A stretch of 64,000 nucleotides of DNA from the NCBI RefSeq assembly GCF_004342165.1, contig NZ_SMAL01000008.1:58396-122395 (forward strand), in the 5' to 3' direction. This document shows, piece after piece, positions 17,382-26,280 of the stretch (positions are counted from its first letter, which is position 1; the number at the start of each line of letters is the position of its first letter). This DNA is from Natranaerovirga pectinivora (GTDB taxonomy: Bacteria; Bacillota; Clostridia; Lachnospirales; DSM-24629). The notes under the pieces were generated by a model, which did not search any database, was not told the origin of the DNA, and saw nothing but the letters and a program-made list of their open reading frames with translations. The position numbers and the translations under genes are program-made.

Positions 17382-18935
17382 CTAATTATTAATATAATTA
17401 TCGCAATTCTCTATAATTACTTTTTCACCATCGTTGCCAACTATATCTATATTTTCAAGTTGAACAGTTTCAACATTATTTGCAAAGATACCTAATTTAT
17501 CTACTGGTTCAATGTGACACATCATAGCTGGTTTGTTTGGTTGAGTTTCCTTCGCAAAAGATATTTTAACATTTTTAAAGCTTACTTTTTTTATCTTTTG
17601 TTCTGGTAAACCATAGAAATAACCTGCAGCAACTTCTGCTCCTGTACATTCTATATCTTCAAAATGAAACTCACCTAAAAATGGTGTTCTGTCATCAACT
17701 GGTAATTTATCTTTGGTCCATACGTACTCAACTTTTCCGTCTGGATCACAGTGATAAAACATGTTAACAACAAAAGGCGTTAGCACTTTATCCATTTTGA
17801 TATTCTGGAATGATACATTCTCAACTGTTGCAAACTTACCTCTACCTCTTCGTGTCTTAATTCTAAGACCTCTATCGGTTTGCTCAAAGAGACATTGCTC
17901 TACTTTTAAGTTCGCAATTCCACCTGACATTTCGCTTCCAAGCACAACTGCACCATGCCCATGTCTCATATGACAGTTTCTTATTACCATGTTTTCTGAT
18001 TTTTTTCTAAAAGTTTGACCCATATACAATTTTCCTGATTTGATTGCTATACAATCATCACCAACAGATATATTTACACCTATGATATTGACATTACCAC
18101 AAGATTCAGGATCTAGTCCATCTGTATTTGGTGAATTACTAGGATTAATTATATTAATGTCAATAAAATTTAGATCATCAGAAAAATAAGGGTGTAATGT
18201 CCAAGATGGTGAGTTTTGGATCGTCATCCCTTGAATGGTTATATTCTTACATTGATTTAAAAATACTGTCCTTGGTCTCCAACAAGTCCTCATTACTTTT
18301 GCATTTTCCCACCAAGTGGCATTTTGTGCATTACCGTCAAGTGTTCCCAAACCAATAATCTTAACATTTTCAACATATAAACCAGTTATTAAACTTGCAT
18401 TACAAGATTCTGGACTTCCTTCCCAAGTACCTAAGTAAAATTCAATATCTTCTTTTTCAGAAATTCTACCAGGTAAAATTGGATAAGCATCTCTATCCGT
18501 ACTTCCAAGCAATACTGCATTTTTTTCGAATTCAAGTGTTAAGTCACTCTTTAAAAATATTGGTCTTACATAATATATTCCTGCTGGTACAAATACTCTA
18601 CCGTCTTTAGGGCAGGAAAGAATTGCTGCTTGTATTGCACTAGTATCGTCATTCTTTCCATCTCCAATTGCCCCAAAATCTTTTACATTTATAGACACTT
18701 TTTCTTCCAATGTTTTGAATGTTTTTGATACTTTTTCACCTTGAAGTTCAACAATAACTTCATATTCTGTATTAGGTGATAAATCATATAAAGAAAATAC
18801 ATTTTTATTGTTTTTTTCAATTACTTGTTTACCATCTAAATATACATTATAAGGATTAGCGCTAAAATAAATATCTTTATTTTCAAGCTCTAAAGTTACA
18901 CTTCTTGATGTAACTAATATTATGTTATAATTCAT
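17382..18935 (-). CDS. GH28 polygalacturonase, probably intracellular exo-type
   Basis: Hydrolyses alpha-1,4 bonds of (oligo)galacturonate. A fibronectin-III-like N-terminal domain (about 1-85) is followed by NVKDFGAIGDGKNDDTSAIQ and a right-handed beta-helix. GH28 catalytic motifs are all present: NTDGLDPES, DDCIAIKSG, GHGAVVLGSE and RIKTRRGRG. Length is 517 residues from the ATG at 18935, chosen for GAGGT 6 bases upstream. No signal peptide or membrane segment is visible, so it should act in the cytoplasm on imported oligomers, like exo-polygalacturonases with this domain order. It lies between the RDD gene and a terminator. Confidence 0.93.
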   Translation of the reverse strand: MNYNIILVTSRSVTLELENKDIYFSANPYNVYLDGKQVIEKNNKNVFSLYDLSPNTEYEVIVELQGEKVSKTFKTLEEKVSINVKDFGAIGDGKNDDTSAIQAAILSCPKDGRVFVPAGIYYVRPIFLKSDLTLEFEKNAVLLGSTDRDAYPILPGRISEKEDIEFYLGTWEGSPESCNASLITGLYVENVKIIGLGTLDGNAQNATWWENAKVMRTCWRPRTVFLNQCKNITIQGMTIQNSPSWTLHPYFSDDLNFIDINIINPSNSPNTDGLDPESCGNVNIIGVNISVGDDCIAIKSGKLYMGQTFRKKSENMVIRNCHMRHGHGAVVLGSEMSGGIANLKVEQCLFEQTDRGLRIKTRRGRGKFATVENVSFQNIKMDKVLTPFVVNMFYHCDPDGKVEYVWTKDKLPVDDRTPFLGEFHFEDIECTGAEVAAGYFYGLPEQKIKKVSFKNVKISFAKETQPNKPAMMCHIEPVDKLGIFANNVETVQLENIDIVGNDGEKVIIENCDNYINN

Positions 18936-19002
18936 AAACTTACCTCGCAACGAATCTTTTATCACTTATCGAGTAACACTTTATAATTTATATCTAATCT
19001 TT

Positions 19003-19413
19003 TTACTTACTCTTTGTGTATAACCTTACTTCTGTTCTTGTAGCGCTTTCATGTACACCTTTTTTTCCAAAGAAAACTGGGATACACATCACCCAACAAG
19101 AAATCCATTTAGAAAATGTTTCTCTTACCAACATAGTTGAAAAACCTGCCGGTTTGTTAGTTTGTAAGTCAATTACAACCAATCCAACATATGTTTTTCC
19201 AATACTTCTTCCCTCTTTCCAAAACAAATACTGAAGAAGTATTGGAGCAGAAACACATATAATAACAACACTGAATAAAGCTAATGTGTTTAATATACTA
19301 TACTCAAATGAACCTAAAAATTCTATGGTGGCAATTCCATATAGAATTCCCATTAATAGCAAAAATAGAATAACTATATCCATTAATTCTGCTACTATTC
19401 TTTTTACTAGCAT
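19003..19413 (-). CDS. RDD-family small membrane protein
   Basis: A 136-residue protein with two to three hydrophobic segments (about 10-28, 40-62) and the RDD-type stretch EGRSIGKTYVGLVVID. The function of this family is generally unknown; some members are linked to ion exchange. It is placed between the ABC permeases and GH28, with short gaps on both sides (33 and 67 bases), so it is co-transcribed with the oligogalacturonide transporter. A role in that transport or in salt response is only a guess. Confidence 0.75.
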   Translation of the reverse strand: MLVKRIVAELMDIVILFLLLMGILYGIATIEFLGSFEYSILNTLALFSVVIICVSAPILLQYLFWKEGRSIGKTYVGLVVIDLQTNKPAGFSTMLVRETFSKWISCWVMCIPVFFGKKGVHESATRTEVRLYTKSK

Positions 19414-19446
19414 TAAATCACATCCAATATTATGTTAAGATTAGTC

Positions 19447-20301
19447 TTAACCTTTTGATCCAGTTGTTGCAACACCATCGATAAAGTATCTTTGTGCAAA
19501 AGCAAAAATTGTTAACGCTGGTATTAAAGCCATAAATGACATTGCATATACTTTACCATAGTCAGCTGTAGACTCAGCATCAATTGCTGTTCTTAATGCA
19601 ACAGATAAAGGTAGTCTGCTCATTCTTGTGATATAGATTAATGGACCTAAATAGTCGTTCATCCCCCACATAAATGTTAATACCGCTACTGTAATAACGA
19701 TAGGTTTTAACACTGGCACTAAAATATATATAAGTGTTTGAAGTGTATTACATCCATCCACAATTGAAGCTTCATCTAATTCACGTGGAATCGTTCTAAA
19801 GAACTGAATCAACATAAATACGAAGAATGAGTTTGTTGCAAACATAGCTTCAACCCAAAGTGGATAGTATGAGTTAATCCATCCTAAAGCATTGTAAAAC
19901 AAATACATTGGTATTGTAAAAATAACTGAAGGCATTAATAATGTACCGATAATTAATGCAAAAACTATTCTTTTACCTTTAAAACTAAATCTTGAAACTG
20001 CATATGCAGTAATTACTGAAGATACTACAGTAAAGAAAGTTCTAGGAACCAAGTATCTTAATGAATTCGTAAAATGGTGTAAGAATGTATATCCTGTATT
20101 AAAGTTCCAAGCTCTTTTCCAAGCGCTCCAATCACCAAAACCTTCCTGTGGCAATAAACCTGCTGAAGTAAAGATTTCATGGTTGCCTTTAAATGTTGCA
20201 GTAAATAACCACATAAGTGGATATAACATTATTAAACCTACAAGTATTAATATTATATATCTGAAAAAGGAATTGATTTTTCGTTTAGTTCTTAATTCCA
20301 T
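19447..20301 (-). CDS. Carbohydrate ABC transporter permease (MalG/CUT1 type)
   Basis: Inner permease of 284 residues with six membrane segments. The EAA-loop region EASIVDGCNTLQTLIYILVP lies near residue 195, and the C-terminus YFIDGVATTGSKG is typical of MalG-like subunits. It forms the transporter with the upstream permease and the binding lipoprotein. No ATPase gene is in the locus, so a shared MsmX-type ATPase encoded elsewhere is expected. The substrate is inferred from neighbours to be oligogalacturonide or unsaturated digalacturonate. Confidence 0.93.
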   Translation of the reverse strand: MELRTKRKINSFFRYIILILVGLIMLYPLMWLFTATFKGNHEIFTSAGLLPQEGFGDWSAWKRAWNFNTGYTFLHHFTNSLRYLVPRTFFTVVSSVITAYAVSRFSFKGKRIVFALIIGTLLMPSVIFTIPMYLFYNALGWINSYYPLWVEAMFATNSFFVFMLIQFFRTIPRELDEASIVDGCNTLQTLIYILVPVLKPIVITVAVLTFMWGMNDYLGPLIYITRMSRLPLSVALRTAIDAESTADYGKVYAMSFMALIPALTIFAFAQRYFIDGVATTGSKG

Positions 20302-20316
20302 CTTAATAAGTCCCCC

Positions 20317-21201
20317 TTAGTCTGAATAATGTACCCAGTATTTTGAAGATCTAAATACTGACATTGTTAAAATCATAATTAATAGGAACAATACCCATGA
20401 AAGCGCCGCTGCATAACCCATGTTAAGATTTCTTCTGAAGGCAGTTTCATAAATATAAACATTTAATAAATACGTCGAATAATTAGGACGACCTTGAGTT
20501 ATTAAGTATGAACTGTTGAACTCTTGGAACGCATTAATCGTTCTCATAACAAAGTTAAATAGAATAACAGGTGTTATAATCGGTATTGTAATTGCAAAAA
20601 ACATTCTAAATTTAGTAGCACCGTCAATTGCTCCAGCTTCATATAATGATCTTGGAACGTTTTGTAATGCAGCTAAGAAAATAACCATTGTTGAACCAAA
20701 CTGCCAGGATCTTAATAAACTCATTACTAACATAGCTAAATTAGGATCCGTATACCATCTTACTTGTTGACCACCTAGATTAGTTATTATTTGATTAACA
20801 AGTCCTCTAGTTTCAAATAAGAATTTCCACAATGTTACGATAGCAACATTACCACCTAAGATTGATGGAATATAGTAGGCTGTTCTAAAGAAGTTTACAC
20901 CTTTTAACTTAAAGTTAAGGATAAACGCAATGAACAATGAAAATACCAATACCAATGGCACTGTAAGTATAACGTATTTTATAGTAGCCCAAAAAGACTT
21001 TGAAAATACTGGATCATCAGTAAGCATTCTTACGTAATTGTCAAGACCAATAAATCTGTTGTTAGTTGACATTAGCCTATATCTCATGAAACTAAGTCTA
21101 AATGAGTTAACAAATGGGTAAACTCTGAAGATAAGAAATCCTAGAACCCATGGAGTTATAAATATATAGGGTGCAATTCTTCTGTTACTCATATCATTCA
21201 T
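20317..21201 (-). CDS. Carbohydrate ABC transporter permease (MalF/UgpA type)
   Basis: A 294-residue permease with six membrane segments beginning APYIFITPWVLGFLIF. The EAA motif EAGAIDGATKFRMFFAITIPIITP lies near residue 190. It precedes the MalG-type gene by 15 bases. The first ATG (21201) is close to AAGGAAGG; the ATG three codons later is an alternative start. A strong hairpin in front of it, after the binding-protein gene, probably lowers its expression relative to that gene. Confidence 0.93.
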   Translation of the reverse strand: MNDMSNRRIAPYIFITPWVLGFLIFRVYPFVNSFRLSFMRYRLMSTNNRFIGLDNYVRMLTDDPVFSKSFWATIKYVILTVPLVLVFSLFIAFILNFKLKGVNFFRTAYYIPSILGGNVAIVTLWKFLFETRGLVNQIITNLGGQQVRWYTDPNLAMLVMSLLRSWQFGSTMVIFLAALQNVPRSLYEAGAIDGATKFRMFFAITIPIITPVILFNFVMRTINAFQEFNSSYLITQGRPNYSTYLLNVYIYETAFRRNLNMGYAAALSWVLFLLIMILTMSVFRSSKYWVHYSD

Positions 21202-21222
21202 AACCTTCCTTTTTTAATGTTG

Positions 21223-21259
21223 ATTGCAGCACTGACACCAAGGGTATCAGTGCTGCAAT
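21223..21259 (-). promoter_or_regulatory. Intercistronic hairpin after the binding-protein gene
   Basis: Thirteen-base perfect arms (21223-21235 and 21247-21259, core TTGCAGCACTGA), extended with one mismatch. On the minus strand it is followed by CAACATTAAAAAAGG, with no T run. It is therefore better read as an RNA-stabilising or partial stop structure than as a full terminator. Confidence 0.7.
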
Positions 21260-21284
21260 AGTTTTTAGCAACAATTTTTAATTA

Positions 21285-22634
21285 TTAGTTTTCCATTGCT
21301 TCTGCAACAGTTCTGTCAAATGTATCAAGAATCATTCTTGCAGCTTGTTGTGGAGTTATTCCACCTTCAGCAAAAAGGAATTCTTCTATAGCATCATTAG
21401 GAACTTTTCTTACAGTTGTGTCTTCGAAGAATGGGTGGAAAGTGTAACCATCAGTTTCAGAAACCATTAAGTGACCTTCCCATGCAAGACCTTCTAACAT
21501 TCCCGCTTCGTCTAAGATATCAAGAGCAACACGGTTTAAAGGAATAGCTCTTTCTAAACCATGAGCAAGTACAGCATCTTTATCAGTATACATAAAGTTT
21601 AATAATTTAGCTGCTGCTTCTGGATGCTCAGAGTTAACACTTACAGAGAATGCCATTAAGATTTTGCTAAATACACCAGTGTGTTTAGCGCCATCCATTG
21701 TAAACCAAGGAACTGGTCTAACGTCTGGGTTAATAGCTGGGTTTAAGTTGTTAACATCTCTTTGGATTCCTGAGTTCCATTGGAATACAGCTGCATATCT
21801 ACCATCAATCCAGTTTGGATTTTCGTGGTTTTTCTCTGCTGAATCATCATGGAATCCTGGAATTACATTATTATCAACTAACTCTTGAACAAATTCAAAA
21901 GCTGTTATTAATTCTTCTTCTGTGTACGCTAATTGGTTACCATCGAAAATATCTTTTCCTGTTAATTGAGCTAAGTAACTCCACATCATTAACTGAAGTG
22001 CATCAGTATATCCAATGTTTCCTAATGGATAGTAATCTGGACCTAATTTTTCTTTAAATACTCTACCAGCTTCCATTAATCCATCCCAAGTAGTTGGAAC
22101 TTCAATACCAGCTTGCTCAAATGGTGTATGGTTTACATAGTATAAACGAGCTCCAATACTTGTTGGAACACCTTGAACTTTACCATTAATAGTAATTGGC
22201 GCTAATGTTTCTGCTGGCCAGTTGTTTAAGTCAATATTTCCTAATTGTCTTAAGTCATAGAAACCGTCTCCTTCTGGAGAGAATCCATAGAACCAGTTGA
22301 AGTTGATTTGCATTAAATCAGCTTCGTCTCTTGCTGTTAATTGAGCTGCAATTCTTTCGAAGTGTCCAGTCCAAGCTGTAAACTCAGGAACTACAGTAAT
22401 GTTTGGATTAGCTTCCATAAATAAATCAATTACTGCTTGTGTAGCTTCGTGACGTGAATCTCCACCCCACCAAGAAAATCTGATTTCGATGTCTTCATCG
22501 ATCTCAACTGGACCTGGTGCTGGCTCCCCTGGAGCTGGTGCTGGAGCTGGATCTGGAGTTTCATCTTTTTGTCCACATCCAACGATAGATAGTGTTAATG
22601 CTAACACAACTAATAACGCTAATAACTTTTTCAT
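21285..22634 (-). CDS. Extracellular sugar-binding lipoprotein (CUT1 solute-binding protein)
   Basis: A 449-residue binding protein. The lipoprotein signal MKKLLALLVVLALTLSIVGC (cleavage before Cys20) is followed by a Pro/Ala/Glu/Gly linker (about 25-45) and a type-1 extracellular solute-binding fold (FSWWGGDSRHEATQAVIDLF, MYTDKDAVLAHG). The protein is acidic. It is the second gene after eda and the first of the transporter. The binding of oligogalacturonides is inferred from GH28, GH105 and KduI in the same locus. Confidence 0.93.
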   Translation of the reverse strand: MKKLLALLVVLALTLSIVGCGQKDETPDPAPAPAPGEPAPGPVEIDEDIEIRFSWWGGDSRHEATQAVIDLFMEANPNITVVPEFTAWTGHFERIAAQLTARDEADLMQINFNWFYGFSPEGDGFYDLRQLGNIDLNNWPAETLAPITINGKVQGVPTSIGARLYYVNHTPFEQAGIEVPTTWDGLMEAGRVFKEKLGPDYYPLGNIGYTDALQLMMWSYLAQLTGKDIFDGNQLAYTEEELITAFEFVQELVDNNVIPGFHDDSAEKNHENPNWIDGRYAAVFQWNSGIQRDVNNLNPAINPDVRPVPWFTMDGAKHTGVFSKILMAFSVSVNSEHPEAAAKLLNFMYTDKDAVLAHGLERAIPLNRVALDILDEAGMLEGLAWEGHLMVSETDGYTFHPFFEDTTVRKVPNDAIEEFLFAEGGITPQQAARMILDTFDRTVAEAMEN

Positions 22635-22725
22635 AAAAAACTTTCCTCCTCTAATCTTTTAGATTGATTGGTTTGATATATATTCAAAACATTAAATTAA
22701 AATAATAATTTAATGTCTTAAATCA

Positions 22726-23370
22726 TTATTTCTGTCTTGCCTCTTTAACTTTAGCAACGAATTGCTTAGCTAAATCTGTTACCCCTGCATAGTCACCAGT
22801 TTTCGCTGGAGCTGTTAAATCCCCACCTACTCCTACTGCTACACAACCACTTTTAATCCATTGATCTACATTATCAAGGCTTACCCCTCCAGTTGGCATT
22901 ACTACCGCTTGTGGAAGTGGACCTTTAATTGCTTTAATATATGATGGACCTACTATGCTTCCTGGGAAGATTTTAATAACATCTGCTCCCGCTTCCATAG
23001 CAGTAAGGATCTCAGTTATTGTAATACAACCTGGCATATATGGTATTCGGTATCTGTTACATAATTTCGCAGTTTCAAGGTCAAATCCTGGAGATACAAT
23101 ATATTCTGCACCAGCCAAAATAGCAATCCTTGCAGTTTCACTATCTAATACAGTTCCCGCTCCTACGATTAACTCATCTGCTGAAAAACTATTTTTAAGT
23201 CCTTCAATAACTTTATGAGCACCTGGAACAGTAAAAGTTACTTCGATAGCTGGAACTCCACCTTCAATACATGCTTTAGCAATCTTGTTAGCTTCATCTT
23301 CATTTTCTGCTCTAACTACAGCAACAACACCAACATCTGTTATTTTCTTAAGTGTTTCATACTTCGACAT
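22726..23370 (-). CDS. eda: KDPG/KHG aldolase
   Basis: Splits 2-keto-3-deoxy-6-phosphogluconate into pyruvate and glyceraldehyde-3-phosphate, the last step of both uronate branches. The protein is a 214-residue TIM barrel. VVRAENEDEA near residue 20, GGVPAIEVTFTVPGA with the conserved Glu, VGAGTVLD, and GADVIKIFPGS with the Schiff-base Lys are in order; PTGGV follows. It is the first gene of the transporter operon. Its start has AGGAGGTG upstream and a near-consensus promoter with an overlapping palindrome. Confidence 0.96.
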   Translation of the reverse strand: MSKYETLKKITDVGVVAVVRAENEDEANKIAKACIEGGVPAIEVTFTVPGAHKVIEGLKNSFSADELIVGAGTVLDSETARIAILAGAEYIVSPGFDLETAKLCNRYRIPYMPGCITITEILTAMEAGADVIKIFPGSIVGPSYIKAIKGPLPQAVVMPTGGVSLDNVDQWIKSGCVAVGVGGDLTAPAKTGDYAGVTDLAKQFVAKVKEARQK

Positions 23371-23396
23371 TTTCTTAACACCTCCTTTAATAGAAA

Positions 23397-23413
23397 ATCG
23401 AATAAAATTCGAT
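23397..23413 (-). promoter_or_regulatory. Palindromic operator candidate at the eda transcription start
   Basis: ATCGAAT-AAA-ATTCGAT, a perfect 17-bp dyad placed 6 bases downstream of the -10 box, where a repressor would block initiation. The KdgR/IclR-type protein of the locus is the natural candidate. No second copy was found at the uxaB or KDG kinase 2 promoters. Confidence 0.6.
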
Positions 23414-23419
23414 AGTCTA

Positions 23420-23449
23420 ATTATACCAAAGGGTATTGTTTATTGTCAA
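23420..23449 (-). promoter_or_regulatory. Sigma-A promoter of the eda-transporter operon
   Basis: TTGACA and TATAAT, both full consensus, spaced 18 bases on the minus strand, preceded by a T-rich stretch. It ends 50 bases before the eda start codon. Confidence 0.85.
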
Positions 23450-23731
23450 CAAAAAAAAATAATGAGCAATAATGTTTTTAGTTATAATACCATGTAACAC
23501 CTTGTTAGAGGTATACTATTATTTACATCGTATATATTTTAAACTATCAGACATCCTTTTATGAACATTATTTTGTATATATCTCTCTTCCGTTTTTTAT
23601 TATAGCACAATGAAACTAGAATGCCTACTTTATTTATAATTTTTTTATAGAAAAAATATACAAGAATTAAAGCACTTATTATTCTTTTACATTATCCTAG
23701 GATATTATAATATATTTTTTATAACTATGCA

Positions 23732-24577
23732 CTACTTTTTTAGTTTTTTCCACCAAATATTCATGGTCTCAAAATCTCCGCCAATATTGGTGTTTTTAAT
23801 TAAGGTTCCAGAGTGTTCATATTCTAGTTTTGCAAATGTTATATTCATACCATAAGACTTAGCTCTAGCTATTGTGTAAGCTGTTTTAATATCTCTTCTA
23901 ACCATTTCTTCTTCCATGACCATTAATAAATTGACAGCCAAACCATTCCCTCTACATTCAGGCAATGTTGCAAAGTCCGTCATTTCTACATTTAAGTTCT
24001 TTACATCCATTTCACAAGAGGATATGGCAATTAATTTACCTTCCATAAAAACACCAAAGTACACTAAGTTATCATCCATTGTTTCTTCTATATAATTGGG
24101 ATCGTGAATTGGAAAAGGATATGTTTCAAACACTTCACTATACACCTTTGCCATTTCTTTACTATCTTTTTTATCCAATAACCTTATATAATATTTACTA
24201 ATAAGCTTATTCTCATTATTTAAAGTGTTTCCTTCTTCTTTTTTTCTTAAGGCTTTTTCTAACACGAGCTTTAGATTAGGATCTTCATCTTTACTTCTCC
24301 ACTCTTTTAAGAACTTTCCCAAGAACAAAACATCATTCTCTCCCTTAACCATTTCAGGGACATGCCCCTCAACCATATATCCTTTAGCTAAGAATTCCTT
24401 TTCACAGCCATAAGGCACTTTGGCAAATATTTTTGAGTAATCATTTTCCTTAGCTTTTTCTTCTATATTATATAGTACATCTGATACGTCATTTTTATCT
24501 AATTTCATTAAATAGACTCTATCGTTATGTTTGCCATGCTGTATCATGGAATTCCCTAAATTTATAATTTCATCCAT
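23732..24577 (-). CDS. ablB: Beta-lysine N6-acetyltransferase
   Basis: GNAT-family enzyme that acetylates beta-lysine to N-epsilon-acetyl-beta-lysine, a compatible solute first known from methanogens. Length is 281 residues. The acetyl-CoA-binding region is in the C-terminal half (MTDFATLPECRGNGLAVNLL, RxxGxG/A type). The C-terminus NTNIGGDFETMNIWWKKL matches the AblB ending. It follows ablA by 106 bases with a perfect hairpin between them. The pairing with lysine 2,3-aminomutase fixes the role. Confidence 0.93.
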   Translation of the reverse strand: MDEIINLGNSMIQHGKHNDRVYLMKLDKNDVSDVLYNIEEKAKENDYSKIFAKVPYGCEKEFLAKGYMVEGHVPEMVKGENDVLFLGKFLKEWRSKDEDPNLKLVLEKALRKKEEGNTLNNENKLISKYYIRLLDKKDSKEMAKVYSEVFETYPFPIHDPNYIEETMDDNLVYFGVFMEGKLIAISSCEMDVKNLNVEMTDFATLPECRGNGLAVNLLMVMEEEMVRRDIKTAYTIARAKSYGMNITFAKLEYEHSGTLIKNTNIGGDFETMNIWWKKLKK

Positions 24578-24632
24578 GTTAACATCCCTTTCTTATCCTT
24601 TTATTTTTTCACCAAAACTTATACTTACATAA

Positions 24633-24666
24633 GATAATAGCAGAGAAACATTTCTCTGCTATTATC
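24633..24666 (-). promoter_or_regulatory. Intercistronic hairpin between ablA and ablB
   Basis: Sixteen-base perfect arms (GATAATAGCAGAGAAA and complement) with a CA tip. No T run follows on the minus strand, so it is more likely a stabilising or partial-stop element than a terminator. Confidence 0.65.
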
Positions 24667-24683
24667 TTTATTTAAAATTGACT

Positions 24684-25961
24684 TTAATACGATTCTCTTA
24701 ATAGATGTCTTTCGTTATCTTCTGGAACCAAAGAAATTGTATCATCATAGTCTGATAACAACTTGTTTACACCAATTGCTTCAAATTCCTGACCTTCGTC
24801 TAACTTCAGAGGCAATACACATTCATCGCATTTTCTATTACAGAAAATAGGTTCATATGAATCTGGCTCTTTATAAGTCGTAATAACACCTTCATAATTT
24901 CTTAGAACTACCTTATTGGTAGACCAAGAAATAATATAATTCGGCATTGCAGGAATTTTTCCACCACCGCCTGGAGCATCAATGACATATGTTGGCACAG
25001 AGAAACCACTGGTATGACCAATAAGACTTTCCATGATTTCTATACCTTTTCCTACAGGAGTTCTAAAATGAGTTAACCCCTCTGACAAATCACATTGATA
25101 TAAGTAATAAGGTCTTACTCTATTTTTAACAAGCAAATGCATTAACTTCTTCATAATTTTTGGACAGTCATTTACCCCAGATAACAATACACTTTGATTC
25201 CCTACTGGGACACCAGCATTAGCTAGTTTACTTATGGCCTCTTTAGAAGCATTTGTAAACTCTCTAGGATGATTAAAATGAGTATTTAACCAAACTGGAT
25301 GATGTTTCTTTAATACATTAACAAGATTATCTGTTATTCTATAAGGAAGTACAACTGGCATTCTACTTCCTATTCTAATGACTTCAACATGAGGTATTTC
25401 TCTTATTTGAGTAAGTACCCAATCCAAATAATCATCATCAAGCATTAATGGATCCCCACCTGATAGCAATACATCTCTAACTTGCGGATGCTCTTTTATA
25501 TAAGCGATTCCTTCTAATAAAGTATCTTTATTCGGTATATAGTCAACATCTCCAACTTTTCTCTTTCGTGTACAGTGTCGGCAGTACATTGAACAAACAT
25601 TGCTTATATGAAACAACACCCTATCTGGATACCTATGAGTTATCCCTGCTACTGGACTATCTTCATCTTCTGATAAAGGATCTTTCATTTCGTAAGGTTC
25701 AACACATAATTCTTTTACATCAGGAAATGATTGTTTAAATACTGGATCATTTCTAAAATCATTTACTTCGATTAAGGATAAATAATATGGTGTTATTGCC
25801 AATGGAAACTTATTAAGTGTTTCACTTAATTCATCCTTTTCTTCAGCAGCAAATTTAATCCCTGTTACATCTTCGAAAGTTTCAATATCATTTATGGTAT
25901 TTCTAATCTGCCACTTCCAGTCTCCCCAATCACTCTCTTTATATCTTTTCTTTGTACTCAT
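24684..25961 (-). CDS. ablA: L-lysine 2,3-aminomutase
   Basis: Radical-SAM, PLP-dependent enzyme converting L-lysine to L-beta-lysine. The cluster motif [15 protein letters not shown] (CxxxCxxC) lies near residue 135, the PLP lysine is in APGGGGKIP near 335, and a zinc-type Cys cluster CNRKCDEC is near the C-terminus. Length is 425 residues. GGGAGG stands before the ATG. With ablB it makes N-acetyl-beta-lysine for salt tolerance; lysine fermentation is less likely because no downstream fermentation genes are present. It is preceded by a long structured leader with a transcription terminator, so attenuation is likely. Confidence 0.97.
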   Translation of the reverse strand: MSTKKRYKESDWGDWKWQIRNTINDIETFEDVTGIKFAAEEKDELSETLNKFPLAITPYYLSLIEVNDFRNDPVFKQSFPDVKELCVEPYEMKDPLSEDEDSPVAGITHRYPDRVLFHISNVCSMYCRHCTRKRKVGDVDYIPNKDTLLEGIAYIKEHPQVRDVLLSGGDPLMLDDDYLDWVLTQIREIPHVEVIRIGSRMPVVLPYRITDNLVNVLKKHHPVWLNTHFNHPREFTNASKEAISKLANAGVPVGNQSVLLSGVNDCPKIMKKLMHLLVKNRVRPYYLYQCDLSEGLTHFRTPVGKGIEIMESLIGHTSGFSVPTYVIDAPGGGGKIPAMPNYIISWSTNKVVLRNYEGVITTYKEPDSYEPIFCNRKCDECVLPLKLDEGQEFEAIGVNKLLSDYDDTISLVPEDNERHLLRESY

Positions 25962-26011
25962 ATTGCCTCCCTATAACAATTTTATTTTTGAACTCATCAG
26001 GGTCAATAGGT

Positions 26012-26055
26012 GCAAAAAAGCACCCTAACCCTATAAAAATATAGAGTTAGAGTGC
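26012..26055 (-). terminator. Strand-specific terminator in the ablA leader
   Basis: Sixteen-base arms 26020-26035 and 26040-26055 around a 4-base loop, followed on the minus strand by TTTTTT. Two positions are G-U pairs in the minus-strand RNA but A-C mismatches in the plus-strand RNA, so the element is built for leftward transcription. It stands about 50 bases before the ablA start. Confidence 0.9.
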
Positions 26056-26275
26056 CTAAGCTTCGCCATTGTAGCTCACTTTATACCACCCAAATGTAGA
26101 TGTTTTCACTACAAATGCATAGTATAATTTAGGACCACTTGATCCTAAACAGACCCCAGTTCTATAGATGTTTTTCATTATTAGGCTCACCACTTATCGT
26201 TAACTTACTTACACCCACTTATAGCGTGTATAAGCTTGTTAACTGGTTACTACCAATAATTACTTCACATTTACT
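26014..26275 (-). ncRNA. Unidentified structured leader RNA upstream of ablA
   Basis: About 260 bases between a consensus promoter and the terminator, with no convincing open frame. Hairpins in minus-strand order: GTTAAC...TACAC/GTGTA...GTTAAC; TTTAGGA/TCCTAAA (plus 26124-26145 region); and TGTAG/CTACA. A closing helix GCCTAA (plus 26181-26186) with TTAGGC (plus 26054-26059) overlaps the terminator's first arm by two bases, an aptamer-plus-terminator layout. It lacks the conserved cores of lysine, T-box, SAM, glycine and cobalamin elements as I know them. It may be a riboswitch, an osmotic sensor or an independent small RNA. Confidence 0.6.
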
Positions 26276-26280
26276 TTTCC

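Larger units (their letters stand above)
23371..23731 (-). other. Intergenic region: eda promoter, otherwise nothing clear
   Basis: The first 80 bases hold the eda promoter and operator. The rest (about 23460-23731) is very AT-rich with no open frame, RNA motif or strong hairpin that I can support. ATCCTAGGAT near 23695 is a short palindrome close to the ablB 3' end. Confidence 0.5.

Noticed and set aside
26014..26275. Lysine riboswitch or T-box for ablA
   Set aside because: The lysine-aptamer blocks (GAGGUGC, CCGAAG with its context) are absent, and GGGTGGTAT resembles the T-box only in its first half and is not next to an antiterminator.
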